Origin: Streptomyces bauhiniae
GTDB taxonomy: Bacteria; Actinomycetota; Actinomycetes; Streptomycetales; Streptomycetaceae
NCBI RefSeq assembly: GCF_004784475.1
Contig: NZ_SRRT01000004.1
Coordinates: 496,001 to 560,000 of the forward strand
DNA: 64,000 nucleotides
Direction: 5' to 3'
Every line of letters starts with the position of its first letter. Position 1 is the first letter of the stretch. The notes beneath the pieces are model-generated. The model was not told the origin of the DNA, made no database searches, and saw only the letters and a list, made by a program, of their open reading frames with translations. The translations under genes were made by a program, and so were the position numbers. Below, in pieces: positions 19,267-28,753 of the stretch.

Positions 19267-22200
19267 ATGCAGAATCCTGCGACTCCCGGCCAGCTCCGTT
19301 TCTTCGTTCTCGACATGCAGCAGCCGCGGCCGGCCATCGTGCATCGCCTGACCGCCTCCGGGAGGGTGGACATCGACCGGCTGCTCGCGGCGGTGCGTGC
19401 CGTGCTGCGCGCCCAGCCCGCCCTGCGCGTGTCCCTGCGCATGGAGCCCGAGGGTCTGGTCCAGCACCTCCACCCGGTGTCCGAGGTGCCGGTCGACGTG
19501 CACGCCCTGCCGGCGGACGAGGAGGAGGCGCGGCGCGTTCTGGAACGTCAACTCGCAGCGCTGGGCGCCCCGTTCGACCACGCCGGCGCACCGCTGTGCC
19601 GTATCGCGGTGCTGCACCGCGCGGACCGGGCCCACCTGCTGTTCTCCGTGCACCACGGCGTCTTCGACGACGGCTCCGCCCCGGCCCTGCTCGCCTCGCT
19701 GACCACCGCCCACGGGTCGGGCCCGGACAGCCTCGCCGACGCCGAGCCGCCACAGGGTGCGCCGTCCCCCGAACGGCAGGACGTATTGCGGAAGTTCTGG
19801 GCCACCACGCTCGACCAGGCCCCCGAGAACTGCTCCCTCCCGCAACTGACGCCCGGCACGGACCGGGCCCGCGCGTCGGCCGCCACGCGGTTGCCCGACG
19901 CCCTCGTGGACCGCATGCGCGGCCGCACGGCGGAGACCGGGGCGAGCCCTTTCACCCAGGTGATGAGCGCCCTGGCCTGGGTCGCGGGGTGGTACGGCGG
20001 CACCGACGACATGGTCGTCGCGACGGTCAGCGGAGCCGAGCGGGACACCCGGGGCATCTCGGCCGTCGGCTGTCTGCAGAACACCATCCCGGTCCGGATC
20101 GGCCTGGCCGGCGCCACGACGGAGACCCTGCTCGACCGGACCCTGGAATCCCTCCTCGACGCGGTCGAGCACGCGGAGCTGCCGCTGGAGGAGATCCTGG
20201 CCGTGACCGGCGCCCCCAGACACCCCGACCGCAAGCCCTTCACCCAACTGATCTGCACGCAGGGCGAGTTGTTCACCGAGACGGTGGACGCCTCCGGACT
20301 GCGCTGGCGGATGGACCCGCCCGGCTCCGACCAGGTCGAGTACGACCTGAGCGTCACCCTGCTGCACGCCCCCGACGGCGGCGAGCACCTGGTCGTGGCC
20401 CACCCCCGCGCCGCCCTCGACACCGCGACCGCGGAACGCTTCCTCGGCCATCTCGTCGCCGCCCTGGACGCCCTGACCGCACCGGACGCCCGGCCCCTGA
20501 CCACCTGCGACCTGCTGAGCGCGGGCGAGCGCGCCGAACTCGCGGCCCTCGCCGCCCCTGCGGCCGGCGTCGCCACCGAGCCGGTGCACCGCGTCATCCA
20601 GCACCGCGCGGACCGGCACCCGGCGGCCCCCGCCGTCCGCGCGGCCGGTGCCGAGCTGGACTACGCCACGGTGACCGCCCGCGCCCGCGAGCTGGCGGCG
20701 GCGCTCCTCGCGTCGGGCGTAAGTCCGGGCGACCGCGTCGCCATCCACCTGGACCGCTCTCCGGACCTGGTCACCGCCGTCCTGGCCACCTGGTGGGCCG
20801 GTGCCGCCTATGTGCCGCTCGACCCCGACCACCCGGCCGAGCGGCTGCGCTACGTCCTGCGGGACGCCGAGCCCGCCGCGCTGATCGCGCGGGCTCCCCT
20901 GCTGCCGGACCTGCCGACGCTGGCCCCGGACTCCTCCGCCCCGGCACCGGCGAGCTGGCCGGAGGTCGCCACCGACGCCCCGGCGTACGTCATGTACACC
21001 TCGGGCTCGACCGGCCATCCCAAGGGCGCCGTCATCCGGCACGACAACCTGTGCGCCCTGTTCGCGGCCTTCGACGCCGAGTTCCCCGAGGGCCCCGACG
21101 TCGTGCTGGCGGGCACCAGTTCGTCCTTCGACATCAGTCTCATCGAGCTGGTCTGGCCCCTGACCAGCGGCCGCATCCTGCATCTGACCAGCCACCGCAC
21201 GGTGCTCCAGGACGTACCCGACCCCGACGGCGCGTTCTACCAGTGCACCCCCTCCGCCGCCCGGCTGCACACCACCTCGCGGGAGGGCCGCGCGTTCCTC
21301 GGCCGGCTCGGCGCTCTCCTGGTCGGCGGCGAGCCGCTCGCCTCCGACCTCGCCGACGACCTCGCGGGGCTCGTTCCCGGCCCGGTGCTCAACGGGTACG
21401 GGCCGACCGAGGCCACGGTGTACACCACGCTGTGGCGGGTCGAGCCGGGCGCCCCCGTGCACATCGGCCTGCCGCTGCCGGGCGTGCGCTGCCATGTGGT
21501 GGACGCGGCCGGCCGTGATCTGCCGCCGGGCTGCCCCGGTGACCTGCTGATCTCCGGCACCGGCGTGGGCAACGGCTACTGGCGGCGCCCGGACCTGACC
21601 GCCGAGCGCTTCCCCGCCCTGCCCGGCGCCGGTACCGGGTACCGCAGCGGTGACGTGGTGTCCTACACCCCCGGCGCCGGGCTCAAGTTCCTGCACCGGG
21701 CCGACGAGCAGGTCAAGGTGCTCGGCCAGCGTATCGAGGCCGGGGAGATCGAGACCACGCTGCGCAGGCGTCCCGGTGTCCAGGACGCCGCCGTCGCACC
21801 GCTGCCGGACCTCACCGGCGTCGTCGCCTTCCTCGTACGGGAGGACGACCCCGAGGCGGGCCCGCTGCCCCGCCCGCTGCCCGCCGCCGTCGCGGCGGAA
21901 CTGCGGCGCGGCACGGCCGACTGGCTCACCGGGGCCATGCTGCCCACCGCCTGGCTCGGGGTGGCCGACCTGCCCCGCTCCCCCAACGGCAAGCTGGACC
22001 GGCGGGTCCTCGCCGACTGGGCCGCCACGAACGCCGAGACGGCCAGGTCCGCACCGGTCTCGCTGCCGGGGACGGCCGCCGGTGCGGTCGTGGAGGTGTG
22101 GGAGCGCGTCCTGGGCGAACCGGTCACCGACGTCGGCGCCACCTTCTTCGAACTCGGCGGCACCTCCTCGGGCATCCTGCGGGTGCTGACCCTGCTGCGG

Positions 22201-22407
22201 GCCCGGCACCCCCACCTGCACGCGGCCGACCTGTTCCGGCACACCACCGTGCGCGCGCTCGCCGCGTTCCTGGACACCCTCGACGACGCCGGCCCGGAAG
22301 ACGTCCTGGTCACCGCCGGTGCGGGCCCGGCTCCGGCCGAGGCGGGGACGGGCGCCCAGCGCGGTGCCCGCCGCGCCCGGGCCCTCGGCCGCTGGGCCCG
22401 CCGGTGA
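19267..22407 (+). CDS. NRPS module C-A-T, substrate unassigned
   Basis: A protein of 1046 aa; ATG after AAGGA. The C domain has HHGVFDD (129-135): the catalytic His is kept and the final Gly is replaced by Asp. The A domain has YTSGSTGHPKG, GGEPLAS, NGYGPTEAT and YRSGD. Specificity residues read D-I-I-Q-L-G-G-V-Y-K, which I cannot match to a known code. The carrier is FFELGGTSS. A 60-residue Ala/Arg/Gly-rich tail follows. It is transcribed opposite to the main operon, with a thioesterase gene 43 bp downstream. There is no TE domain. It could be the loading or the terminal module. Confidence 0.92.
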   Translation: MQNPATPGQLRFFVLDMQQPRPAIVHRLTASGRVDIDRLLAAVRAVLRAQPALRVSLRMEPEGLVQHLHPVSEVPVDVHALPADEEEARRVLERQLAALGAPFDHAGAPLCRIAVLHRADRAHLLFSVHHGVFDDGSAPALLASLTTAHGSGPDSLADAEPPQGAPSPERQDVLRKFWATTLDQAPENCSLPQLTPGTDRARASAATRLPDALVDRMRGRTAETGASPFTQVMSALAWVAGWYGGTDDMVVATVSGAERDTRGISAVGCLQNTIPVRIGLAGATTETLLDRTLESLLDAVEHAELPLEEILAVTGAPRHPDRKPFTQLICTQGELFTETVDASGLRWRMDPPGSDQVEYDLSVTLLHAPDGGEHLVVAHPRAALDTATAERFLGHLVAALDALTAPDARPLTTCDLLSAGERAELAALAAPAAGVATEPVHRVIQHRADRHPAAPAVRAAGAELDYATVTARARELAAALLASGVSPGDRVAIHLDRSPDLVTAVLATWWAGAAYVPLDPDHPAERLRYVLRDAEPAALIARAPLLPDLPTLAPDSSAPAPASWPEVATDAPAYVMYTSGSTGHPKGAVIRHDNLCALFAAFDAEFPEGPDVVLAGTSSSFDISLIELVWPLTSGRILHLTSHRTVLQDVPDPDGAFYQCTPSAARLHTTSREGRAFLGRLGALLVGGEPLASDLADDLAGLVPGPVLNGYGPTEATVYTTLWRVEPGAPVHIGLPLPGVRCHVVDAAGRDLPPGCPGDLLISGTGVGNGYWRRPDLTAERFPALPGAGTGYRSGDVVSYTPGAGLKFLHRADEQVKVLGQRIEAGEIETTLRRRPGVQDAAVAPLPDLTGVVAFLVREDDPEAGPLPRPLPAAVAAELRRGTADWLTGAMLPTAWLGVADLPRSPNGKLDRRVLADWAATNAETARSAPVSLPGTAAGAVVEVWERVLGEPVTDVGATFFELGGTSSGILRVLTLLRARHPHLHAADLFRHTTVRALAAFLDTLDDAGPEDVLVTAGAGPAPAEAGTGAQRGARRARALGRWARR

Positions 22408-22450
22408 CCCCCGCCCCCCGCTCCGCGTCCGCACGCCCCTGGAGTCCACG

Positions 22451-23155
22451 ATGACGCTGTCCCTCATGTGCCTGCCCTACGCCGGAGGCGGGGCGGGAGT
22501 CTTCCGGCCCTGGCAGAACCAGCCCGACCTGCCGTTCCGCGTCGTCCCGGTACAGCTTCCGGGACGGGACGAATGGTTCGTCCAGGACCCCTGCACGACC
22601 ATGGCGGACGCCGCGCGCGTCTGCGCCGGCCAGATCCGCGAAGCGGCGGACACCGGGCCGTTCGCCGTCTTCGGGCACAGCTTCGGCGCGCTGCTCGCGT
22701 ACGAGACGGTCCGGCTGCTCGCCGCCGAGGGGGCGCCGCTGCCGGAACACCTGGTGGTCAGCGGGGCGGCGGCGCCCGACGTCGACCGCCCCAGGATGGA
22801 CGGCGCAGCGCTGGACGACGACGCGTTCGTCGCCCGGCTGCGCGGCCTGGTCGGGTACGACCACGAGGCGTGGCACGAGCCGGAGTTGCGGGAGCTGCTG
22901 CTGCCCGCGCTCCGGGCCGACCTGGCGGTCCAGGACGCCTACGTCCCGTCTCCCGGCCCCCCGCTGCCCATGCCGTTGACCGTCCTGCGCGGCACCGGGG
23001 ACGACCTGGTGCGCCACGAGGACGCGGCCCGCTGGGCGGAGTACGCCGCCTCGGGCGCGCACGTGGTGGACATGCCCGGCGGCCACATGTACTTCACCGA
23101 GGACTGGCCGCTGCTCTGGAAGACGCTCGGCACGCTGCTGGCCGACCACGGCTGA
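22451..23155 (+). CDS. Type II thioesterase (second copy)
   Basis: A protein of 234 aa. It begins MTLSLMCLPYAGGGAGVF and carries GHSFGA (Ser77) and MPGGHMYF with the likely catalytic His. It is close in plan to the thioesterase at 4177-4869. Two such enzymes in one cluster may split the roles of carrier editing and chain release. It ends 13 bp before a strong bidirectional hairpin. Confidence 0.92.
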   Translation: MTLSLMCLPYAGGGAGVFRPWQNQPDLPFRVVPVQLPGRDEWFVQDPCTTMADAARVCAGQIREAADTGPFAVFGHSFGALLAYETVRLLAAEGAPLPEHLVVSGAAAPDVDRPRMDGAALDDDAFVARLRGLVGYDHEAWHEPELRELLLPALRADLAVQDAYVPSPGPPLPMPLTVLRGTGDDLVRHEDAARWAEYAASGAHVVDMPGGHMYFTEDWPLLWKTLGTLLADHG

Positions 23156-23168
23156 CACTCCGCGCCCG

Positions 23169-23210
23169 AAAGGGCCGATGGGTTCCCGCACGGGTTCCCA
23201 TCGGCCCTTT
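23169..23210. terminator. Bidirectional hairpin terminator
   Basis: Perfect 14-bp arms (23169-23182 and 23197-23210), with an inner CCCG/CGGG pair in the loop, flanked by A3 and T4. It lies between convergent genes, the thioesterase (+) and the free-standing A domain (-), and can serve both. Confidence 0.85.
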
Positions 23211-23227
23211 TCGCCGTCGTGCCCCAG

Positions 23228-24799
23228 TCAGTTCCGGATCGCGGCCAGTTGGTCCGCCAGCACCCGGCGGTCCAGCTTTCCGTTGTGGTTCAGCGGCAGT
23301 TCGGTCCGGTGCGTGAACCGGTGCGGCACCATGTAGCGCGGCAGGCGGGCCGACAGCGCCTGCCGCAGCTCGGCGGCCGGCCGGGCGGTACCGGTGTACG
23401 CGGCCTCCAGCCGGGTCTGCCCGTCCTCGTCGCGCAGGGCCACGACCGCCACCTGGCCGATGTCGTCCTGCTCCCGCAGTACCGCCTCGGCCTCGCCTAT
23501 CTCCACCCGCTGGCCCATGATCTTGACCTGCTGGTCGAGCCGCCCGAGATGCACCAGGGTCCCGCCCTCCAGCACCTGGACCAGGTCACCGGTCCGATAC
23601 CAGTGCTTCTCGTCCGGTACGTACGGACCGTCGGTCTCCACGGGGCGCCCCGAGGCGTCCAGGAACCGCCCCCGGTTGTCCTTCTCGTCGAGATACCCGG
23701 CGAACCGCTGGACGCCGCGCAGCCGCAGCTCGCCCACGTCGGCGGTCCGGCCGTCCTCGTCCACCACCTGGTGGTCGAGGTGGGGGTAGACCTCGCCGAT
23801 GGGCAGCGTGCCGTTGGCCGTGTCCGGCCAGTCCTCCGTCCGGTCCGGCAGCCGGTACTGCGACGAGAGGATGGTCAGCTCGGTCGGCCCGTACACGTTC
23901 TCGATGACCGTGTGCGGTGCGGCCCTGCGCCAGGCTCGCGCCTGCTGCACCGTGAGCTGCTCACCGCCGAAGAGGGTCCAGCGCAGCGACGGCATCGAGC
24001 CGGAGGTGAGTCCGCCGGTCAGGTCGGCCATCGTGATCACGGAGGGTACGGAGAACCAGTGCGTGATCCCCTCACGGCCCACGAACCGGGCCGGCTTGGG
24101 GAGTTCGGCCCTCGGCGGCACGACCAGCGTGGCGCCCGAGCCCCACGCGCCGAACATCTCCAGGACGGACGCGTCGAAGGCCAGGCCGCTGTTCTGGGCC
24201 ATCCGGCAGCCGGGCCCGAGCGCGTAGCGGTCGATGACGTACCGCAGGAAGGCGTCCATGCTGCGGTGCGCGATCGGTACGCCCTTGGGAGTCCCGGTGG
24301 AGCCCGAGGTGAAGAGCACGTACGCGATGTCCCCCGGCGCCACCTCGGCCGGGGGCAGCGGGTCCGGGGCCGTCCGGCCGTCGCGCAGCCGGGTCAGCAG
24401 GTCGTCGGACAGGAGCAGGGCCGGTATCTCCGGGCCCTCGGGAGCCGGGGCGCGGTCGGTCAGATGCAGTTCCAGGCCGGCGGTGCGCGCGATGGTGGCG
24501 AGCCGGGCCGGGGGGAAGGCCGTGTTCAGCGGGACCACGGCCGCGCCCAGCCGCAGCACCGCGAGCGCGGCCGCGTACGTCAGCACGCCCGGCGCGGTGG
24601 TCAGGCCCACCCGGCGTGGGGCACGGCCGCCGTGTGCGGTGAGGATCTCCGCGGCCAGGGCCGTGGCCAGCTCGTCCAGTTGCCGGTAGGTCAGCCGCTC
24701 GCCGCCCACCTCCAGGGCGACGAGGTCGGCGTGCTCCTGCGCCGACACGGCGAACCAGTCGTGCAGTTCACGCGGCGTGCCGTGCTCGCGTCCGGTCAT
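23228..24799 (-). CDS. Free-standing adenylation domain
   Basis: A protein of 523 aa; ATGA overlap with the reductase gene upstream. It is an A domain only: FTSGSTGTPKG, NVYGPTE, YRTGD, and the catalytic Lys in NHNGKLDRR near the C-terminus. Specificity residues read D-A-L-F-L-G-V-I-L-K, suggesting a small or hydrophobic amino acid, with low certainty. There is no carrier domain, so it must load another protein. Candidates are the free carrier (18651-18887) or the A-less C-T-E-like protein (8313-11426). It is co-transcribed with a Rossmann-fold enzyme. Confidence 0.9.
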   Translation of the reverse strand: MTGREHGTPRELHDWFAVSAQEHADLVALEVGGERLTYRQLDELATALAAEILTAHGGRAPRRVGLTTAPGVLTYAAALAVLRLGAAVVPLNTAFPPARLATIARTAGLELHLTDRAPAPEGPEIPALLLSDDLLTRLRDGRTAPDPLPPAEVAPGDIAYVLFTSGSTGTPKGVPIAHRSMDAFLRYVIDRYALGPGCRMAQNSGLAFDASVLEMFGAWGSGATLVVPPRAELPKPARFVGREGITHWFSVPSVITMADLTGGLTSGSMPSLRWTLFGGEQLTVQQARAWRRAAPHTVIENVYGPTELTILSSQYRLPDRTEDWPDTANGTLPIGEVYPHLDHQVVDEDGRTADVGELRLRGVQRFAGYLDEKDNRGRFLDASGRPVETDGPYVPDEKHWYRTGDLVQVLEGGTLVHLGRLDQQVKIMGQRVEIGEAEAVLREQDDIGQVAVVALRDEDGQTRLEAAYTGTARPAAELRQALSARLPRYMVPHRFTHRTELPLNHNGKLDRRVLADQLAAIRN

Positions 24800-25818
24800 C
24801 GGGTGCCCGCCTTCGCCTGCCAGGCGCGGAGTACGCCGCGCTCCTTCTCCGGGTCGATGCCGAGCGGGATGTCGCCCTGCCGGTAGGGCGTGTCGGACGG
24901 GCCGCGCTCGCGCAGCCACGCCCAGGTGTCGGTGACCGTCTCGCTCAGCGGGCGGCAGCGCAGCCCCGCGGCGACGGCCCGGTCGGGGGAAGCGGCCCAG
25001 GCACCGGCCATGGCAGGCTGTTCCGTCGCCCAGAACGGCAGCTCGGTCCACGCGCCCACCTCGTGCTCGCCGAGGAACTCCTCGTCGATCCAGACCGGTT
25101 GGGCCCCGGCCCCGGTCACCCGGGCGCACAGCTCCAGCAGTTCCCCGAGGGTCGTCGTGTCCTTGGGGCCGGTGACCAGGTAGTGCCCGGCGGAACCTTC
25201 CTCCAGCAGGTCCAGCGCGAACGCCGCGATGTCCCGGGCGTCGATGAGCTGGATCTTCTGGCCGGCCGCTCCTGGGGCGAGGACCTCACCGCCGCGTGCC
25301 ATGCGCTCCAGCCACCAGAGCAGCCGGCCGGGCGTCTCGCGCGGGCCCACGATCAGGCCGGGGTTGAGGATGAGGACATCACCCTCGAAGTACTTCTCGA
25401 CGGCCCGCTCGCACCCTGCCTTCAGGGCGTTGCCCGGCACCTCGTCCACGGCCGCGTCCGGCGGACAGGCGTGGCGTGCCGAATCCTCGCTGACGGGTCC
25501 GCCGGGCCAGTCGGAGTAAGCGTGGAAGGAGGAAACGAAGAGGTACGTTTCCGCGTGCCCGCTCAGCGCGCGAGCGGATTGCCCGACGGTACGGGGATGG
25601 AAACCACTGGTGTCGATGACCGCGTCCCAGGGCCCCGCCGCGGCCAGCACTTCCAGATCGGCGGAATTCTCCCGGTCGCCACGGAGGTTCTCCGCTCCCT
25701 GGATGTCCGGTCCGGACTTTCCACGGTTGAAGACGGTTAAGGTATGGCCGCGGCCGATTGCCTCCTGCGCAAAGGCTTGTCCCAGGAACACCGAGCCGCC
25801 AATGACGAGAATCCTCAT
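24796..25818 (-). CDS. NAD-dependent epimerase/dehydratase-type reductase
   Basis: A protein of 340 aa. Start ATG 25818; an upstream in-frame start is less likely because the Rossmann strand MRILVIGGSVFLG begins here. The Gly-rich motif GGSVFLG and VIDTSGFHP mark an atypical extended SDR, often annotated NAD-dependent epimerase or isoflavone-reductase-like. The usual YxxxK is not obvious. Codon 27 is TTA (25738-25740), a bldA-type control point, as in the Thr NRPS gene. It lies upstream of and is coupled to the free-standing A domain. It may modify that domain's amino acid or an intermediate. It marks the right edge of the cluster. Confidence 0.82.
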   Translation of the reverse strand: MRILVIGGSVFLGQAFAQEAIGRGHTLTVFNRGKSGPDIQGAENLRGDRENSADLEVLAAAGPWDAVIDTSGFHPRTVGQSARALSGHAETYLFVSSFHAYSDWPGGPVSEDSARHACPPDAAVDEVPGNALKAGCERAVEKYFEGDVLILNPGLIVGPRETPGRLLWWLERMARGGEVLAPGAAGQKIQLIDARDIAAFALDLLEEGSAGHYLVTGPKDTTTLGELLELCARVTGAGAQPVWIDEEFLGEHEVGAWTELPFWATEQPAMAGAWAASPDRAVAAGLRCRPLSETVTDTWAWLRERGPSDTPYRQGDIPLGIDPEKERGVLRAWQAKAGTR

Positions 25819-25966
25819 TGCCACATGATCACGCAACTGCCGTCGCTTGACAAGGAATCAGGATTCCCGCCACCAGCCGTCGTCGCCTGCGGCACATTAC
25901 CCTGCGCGGCGCGGAGTTTGTTCTCTACTCAACGACATAGCGGAATAATGGAAGCCGCATACCGTC

Positions 25967-26920
25967 TCAGGACTCAACGGTCAATACCAGCTTCCCCGTA
26001 ACCCGCCCCGTCTCCCCCACCGCATGCGCCTTGGCCGCCTCCGCAAGCGGATACACCCCCTCGACATGCGCCCGCAGCGCCCCCGAAGCCGCCAGCCCGG
26101 CAATCGCCTTCATCCCCGCCTGATCCGCCTCCACAAGCAACGTCTCCACCCGCACCCCCCGAGCCTCGGCCTTGGCCGGCTCCTCCGGATCGGTACCCGG
26201 CAGCAGCGACACCAGCACGCCCCCAGGACGCAGCACCTCCAGCGAACGCACCCGCGTCTCCCCGGAGATGGTGTCGAGCACCACGTCGACGTCACCCACC
26301 GCGTCCCGGAAGTCCACCGACCGATAGTCGATCACCTCGTCCGCCCCGAGCGACCGCAGGAACTCATGCTTGGGCTCACTCGCCGTCCCGATGACGTACG
26401 CCCCAAGGGACTTGGCGATCTGCACCGCGAGATGACCGACGCCTCCGGCGGCGGCGTGCACCAACACCCGCTGACCGGGGCGAACTTGGGCCGTATCCAC
26501 CAACGCCTGGTACGCCGTCAGCGCGGCCAGCGGCAGCGCGCCCGCCTGGACGTGGTCAATAGCGCCCGGCTTATGGGTGAAGGCGCGGGCCGGCCCGGTG
26601 ACGTACTCCGCGTGGGCGCCGACGCCGTACGGGTAGGGCAGCATGCCGAAGACCTCGTCGCCGGGCTTGAAGAGGGTCACGCCGTAGCCGACCTCCTCGA
26701 CCACGCCGGAGACGTCCCAGCCGAGGACCAGCGGGAGCCGGTCGAGGAAGAGGCCCCCGGTGCGGTGCTTCCAGTCGGTCGGATTGAGTCCGGCGGCGCG
26801 GACGGAGACCAGGATCTCGCTCGGGCCCGGCTTCGGGCGGGGCAGCTCGGTCTCCTTCAGGACGTCGGGGGTGCCGTACTCGTCCTGGCTGATGGCGCGC
26901 ATGGTGGCGTGATTCGTCAT
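25967..26920 (-). CDS. NADP-dependent quinone oxidoreductase-like MDR protein
   Basis: A protein of 317 aa. Medium-chain dehydrogenase/reductase without the zinc ligands: GroES-like N-terminus (GLNPTDWKHRTG), LGWDVSGVVEEVG, nucleotide-binding VHAAAGGVGHLAVQIAKSLGA. This matches the quinone oxidoreductase/zeta-crystallin group that reduces enones or quinones with NADPH. It is divergent from a GlxA-type regulator with a palindrome between them, which probably controls it. It does not look part of the NRPS/PKS cluster. Confidence 0.92.
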   Translation of the reverse strand: MTNHATMRAISQDEYGTPDVLKETELPRPKPGPSEILVSVRAAGLNPTDWKHRTGGLFLDRLPLVLGWDVSGVVEEVGYGVTLFKPGDEVFGMLPYPYGVGAHAEYVTGPARAFTHKPGAIDHVQAGALPLAALTAYQALVDTAQVRPGQRVLVHAAAGGVGHLAVQIAKSLGAYVIGTASEPKHEFLRSLGADEVIDYRSVDFRDAVGDVDVVLDTISGETRVRSLEVLRPGGVLVSLLPGTDPEEPAKAEARGVRVETLLVEADQAGMKAIAGLAASGALRAHVEGVYPLAEAAKAHAVGETGRVTGKLVLTVES

Positions 26921-26954
26921 ACGTCCAGGTTCGCCCGAGCGGGGCCGACGTACC

Positions 26955-26970
26955 ATGGCATGAATGCCAT
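26955..26970. promoter_or_regulatory. Palindromic operator candidate
   Basis: ATGGCA-TGAA-TGCCAT is a perfect 6-bp inverted repeat between the divergent oxidoreductase and GlxA-type regulator genes. A further TGCCATG half-site overlaps the regulator start codon. It is a likely autoregulatory site. Confidence 0.5.
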
Positions 26971-26989
26971 CTTTCAACGGGATCGTGCC

Positions 26990-27943
26990 ATGACCGCTCC
27001 GCACCGCGTCGTCGTCCTCGCCCTGGACGGCGTCTACCCCTTCGAGCTGGGCATCCCCAACCGGGTCTTCGGCACGGCCTGGAGCCGCTACGAGGTGCTG
27101 ACCTGCTCGGCCGACGGCGGCCCGGTCGCCACCAACGCCGACTTCTCGGTCGCCGTCGGGCACGGCCCCGAGGTGCTGGCGACGGCGGATACGGTCGTAC
27201 TCCCGCCGTTCGACATCTCCCTGGTCCAGCGCGGTCTGCCGCCGAAGCTGGAGGCGGCGCTCGCGGCCGTACCGCCGGGCACCCGGATCGTCTCCATCTG
27301 CACCGGCGCCTTCGTCCTGGCCGCCGCCGGGCGCCTCGACGGCCGCCGCGCCACCACCCACTGGGCGCTCGCGGACACCTTCCGCGCCTGGTACCCGGCG
27401 GTGGACCTCGACCCGGACGTGCTCTTCGTCGACGACGGCGACCTCCTCACGTCGGCGGGCGCGGCCTCCGGGGTCGACGTGTGCCTGCACGTCGTACGCC
27501 AGGACCACGGCGCGGCCGTCGCCAACGACGTGGCCCGCGCGTGTGTCGTACCGCCCTGGCGGGACGGCGGGCAGGCGCAGTACATCCAGCACCCGGTGCC
27601 CGAGGAGCAGGCCAACGGCACCTCGGCCACCCGCCAGTGGGCGCTGGAGCGGCTGCACGAGCCGCTGTCGCTGGCCGACCTGGCCGGGCACGCCCGGATG
27701 AGCCTGCGCACCTTCGCGCGGCGGTTCACCGAGGAGGTCGGTACGAGTCCGGGGCGCTGGCTCATCCAGCAGCGCGTCGCCCGCGCGCGGCACCTGCTGG
27801 AGACCACCGACCTCGCCGTGGACGACCTCGCCGCACAGGTCGGCTTCGCCACCGGCACCTCGCTGCGCGAGCATCTGCACGCGGCGATCGGGGTGACCCC
27901 GCTGGCATACCGGCGGACGTTCCGGGGAGCCGGGGTGGAGTAG
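26990..27943 (+). CDS. GlxA-type transcriptional regulator (DJ-1/PfpI + AraC HTH)
   Basis: A protein of 317 aa from ATG 26990; an in-frame ATG at 26960 sits inside the palindrome and is less likely. The N-terminal half is a DJ-1/PfpI-like sensor fold (VVVLALDGVYPFELGIP, SICTGAFVLAAAGRLDGR). The C-terminal 90 residues are an AraC double helix-turn-helix (LADLAGHARMSLRTFARRF; VDDLAAQVGFATGTSLREH). Such regulators usually control the adjacent divergent gene, here the MDR oxidoreductase. Confidence 0.93.
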   Translation: MTAPHRVVVLALDGVYPFELGIPNRVFGTAWSRYEVLTCSADGGPVATNADFSVAVGHGPEVLATADTVVLPPFDISLVQRGLPPKLEAALAAVPPGTRIVSICTGAFVLAAAGRLDGRRATTHWALADTFRAWYPAVDLDPDVLFVDDGDLLTSAGAASGVDVCLHVVRQDHGAAVANDVARACVVPPWRDGGQAQYIQHPVPEEQANGTSATRQWALERLHEPLSLADLAGHARMSLRTFARRFTEEVGTSPGRWLIQQRVARARHLLETTDLAVDDLAAQVGFATGTSLREHLHAAIGVTPLAYRRTFRGAGVE

Positions 27944-28056
27944 ACGTCGCCGCAGGTCAGGGCAGCTTTAAGCTTCATCGGTGCTGCCGCGGGCACCCGT
28001 CTACGGTCGAGCGGGGAGCCGGTGCTCCCCGACCTCAGAGTGCTTGGAGAGACCTC

Positions 28057-28752
28057 ATGTCGAAGATCCTTTTTGTCGTGACCGGCGCCGACCACTGGAC
28101 CCTGGCCGACGGTACGCGGCACCCCACCGGCTTCTGGGCCGAGGAGGCCGTCGCGCCGTACGAGGCGTTCAAGAAGGCCGGTGACGAGGTGGTCGTGGCG
28201 ACGCCGGGCGGGGTCGTCCCCACCGTCGACAAGGGCAGCCTCGCGCCGGAGGTCAACGGCGGCCAGGAGGGCGCCGACCGGATCGCCGCCGCGCTGGAGG
28301 CCGCGCCCGAGTTCAAGCACCCGGTGAAGCTGGAGGACGTGAACCTGGACGACTACGACGCCGTCTTCTACCCCGGCGGCCACGGCCCGATGGAGGACCT
28401 CGCCGTGGACGCCACCTCCGGCCGGCTGCTGGTCGACGCCCTGGACTCCGGCAAGCCGCTCGCCGTCGTCTGCCACGCCCCGGCGGCCTTCCTCGCGGCG
28501 ACCCGGCCGGACGGCACCAACGCGTTCTCCGGCTACCAGGTCACCGCCTTCTCCAACGCCGAGGAGCAGCAGGCCGGTCTGGCCGACAAGGCCAAGTGGC
28601 TGCTGGAGACGCGGCTCGGCGAGGCGGGCGTGGACGTGCAGGTGGGCGAGCCCTGGGCGCCGAAGATCGTGGTCGACCGGAACCTGCTCACGGGGCAGAA
28701 CCCGGCGTCCTCCGCGCCGCTGGCGGAGGAGGTCCTCAAGCGGCTGGGCTGA
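28057..28752 (+). CDS. DJ-1/PfpI (Hsp31-type) family protein
   Basis: A protein of 231 aa; ATG after TTGGAGAGA. Type 1 glutamine-amidotransferase-like fold with FYPGGHGPMEDL and the reactive Cys139 in VVCHAPAAF. It resembles Hsp31-like chaperone/glyoxalase III proteins that detoxify reactive aldehydes or repair glycated protein. The Glu near residue 29-30 (FWAEE) fits the family's catalytic environment. It ends 1 bp before the convergent SnoaL-like gene. Confidence 0.9.
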   Translation: MSKILFVVTGADHWTLADGTRHPTGFWAEEAVAPYEAFKKAGDEVVVATPGGVVPTVDKGSLAPEVNGGQEGADRIAAALEAAPEFKHPVKLEDVNLDDYDAVFYPGGHGPMEDLAVDATSGRLLVDALDSGKPLAVVCHAPAAFLAATRPDGTNAFSGYQVTAFSNAEEQQAGLADKAKWLLETRLGEAGVDVQVGEPWAPKIVVDRNLLTGQNPASSAPLAEEVLKRLG

Positions 28753-28753
28753 C

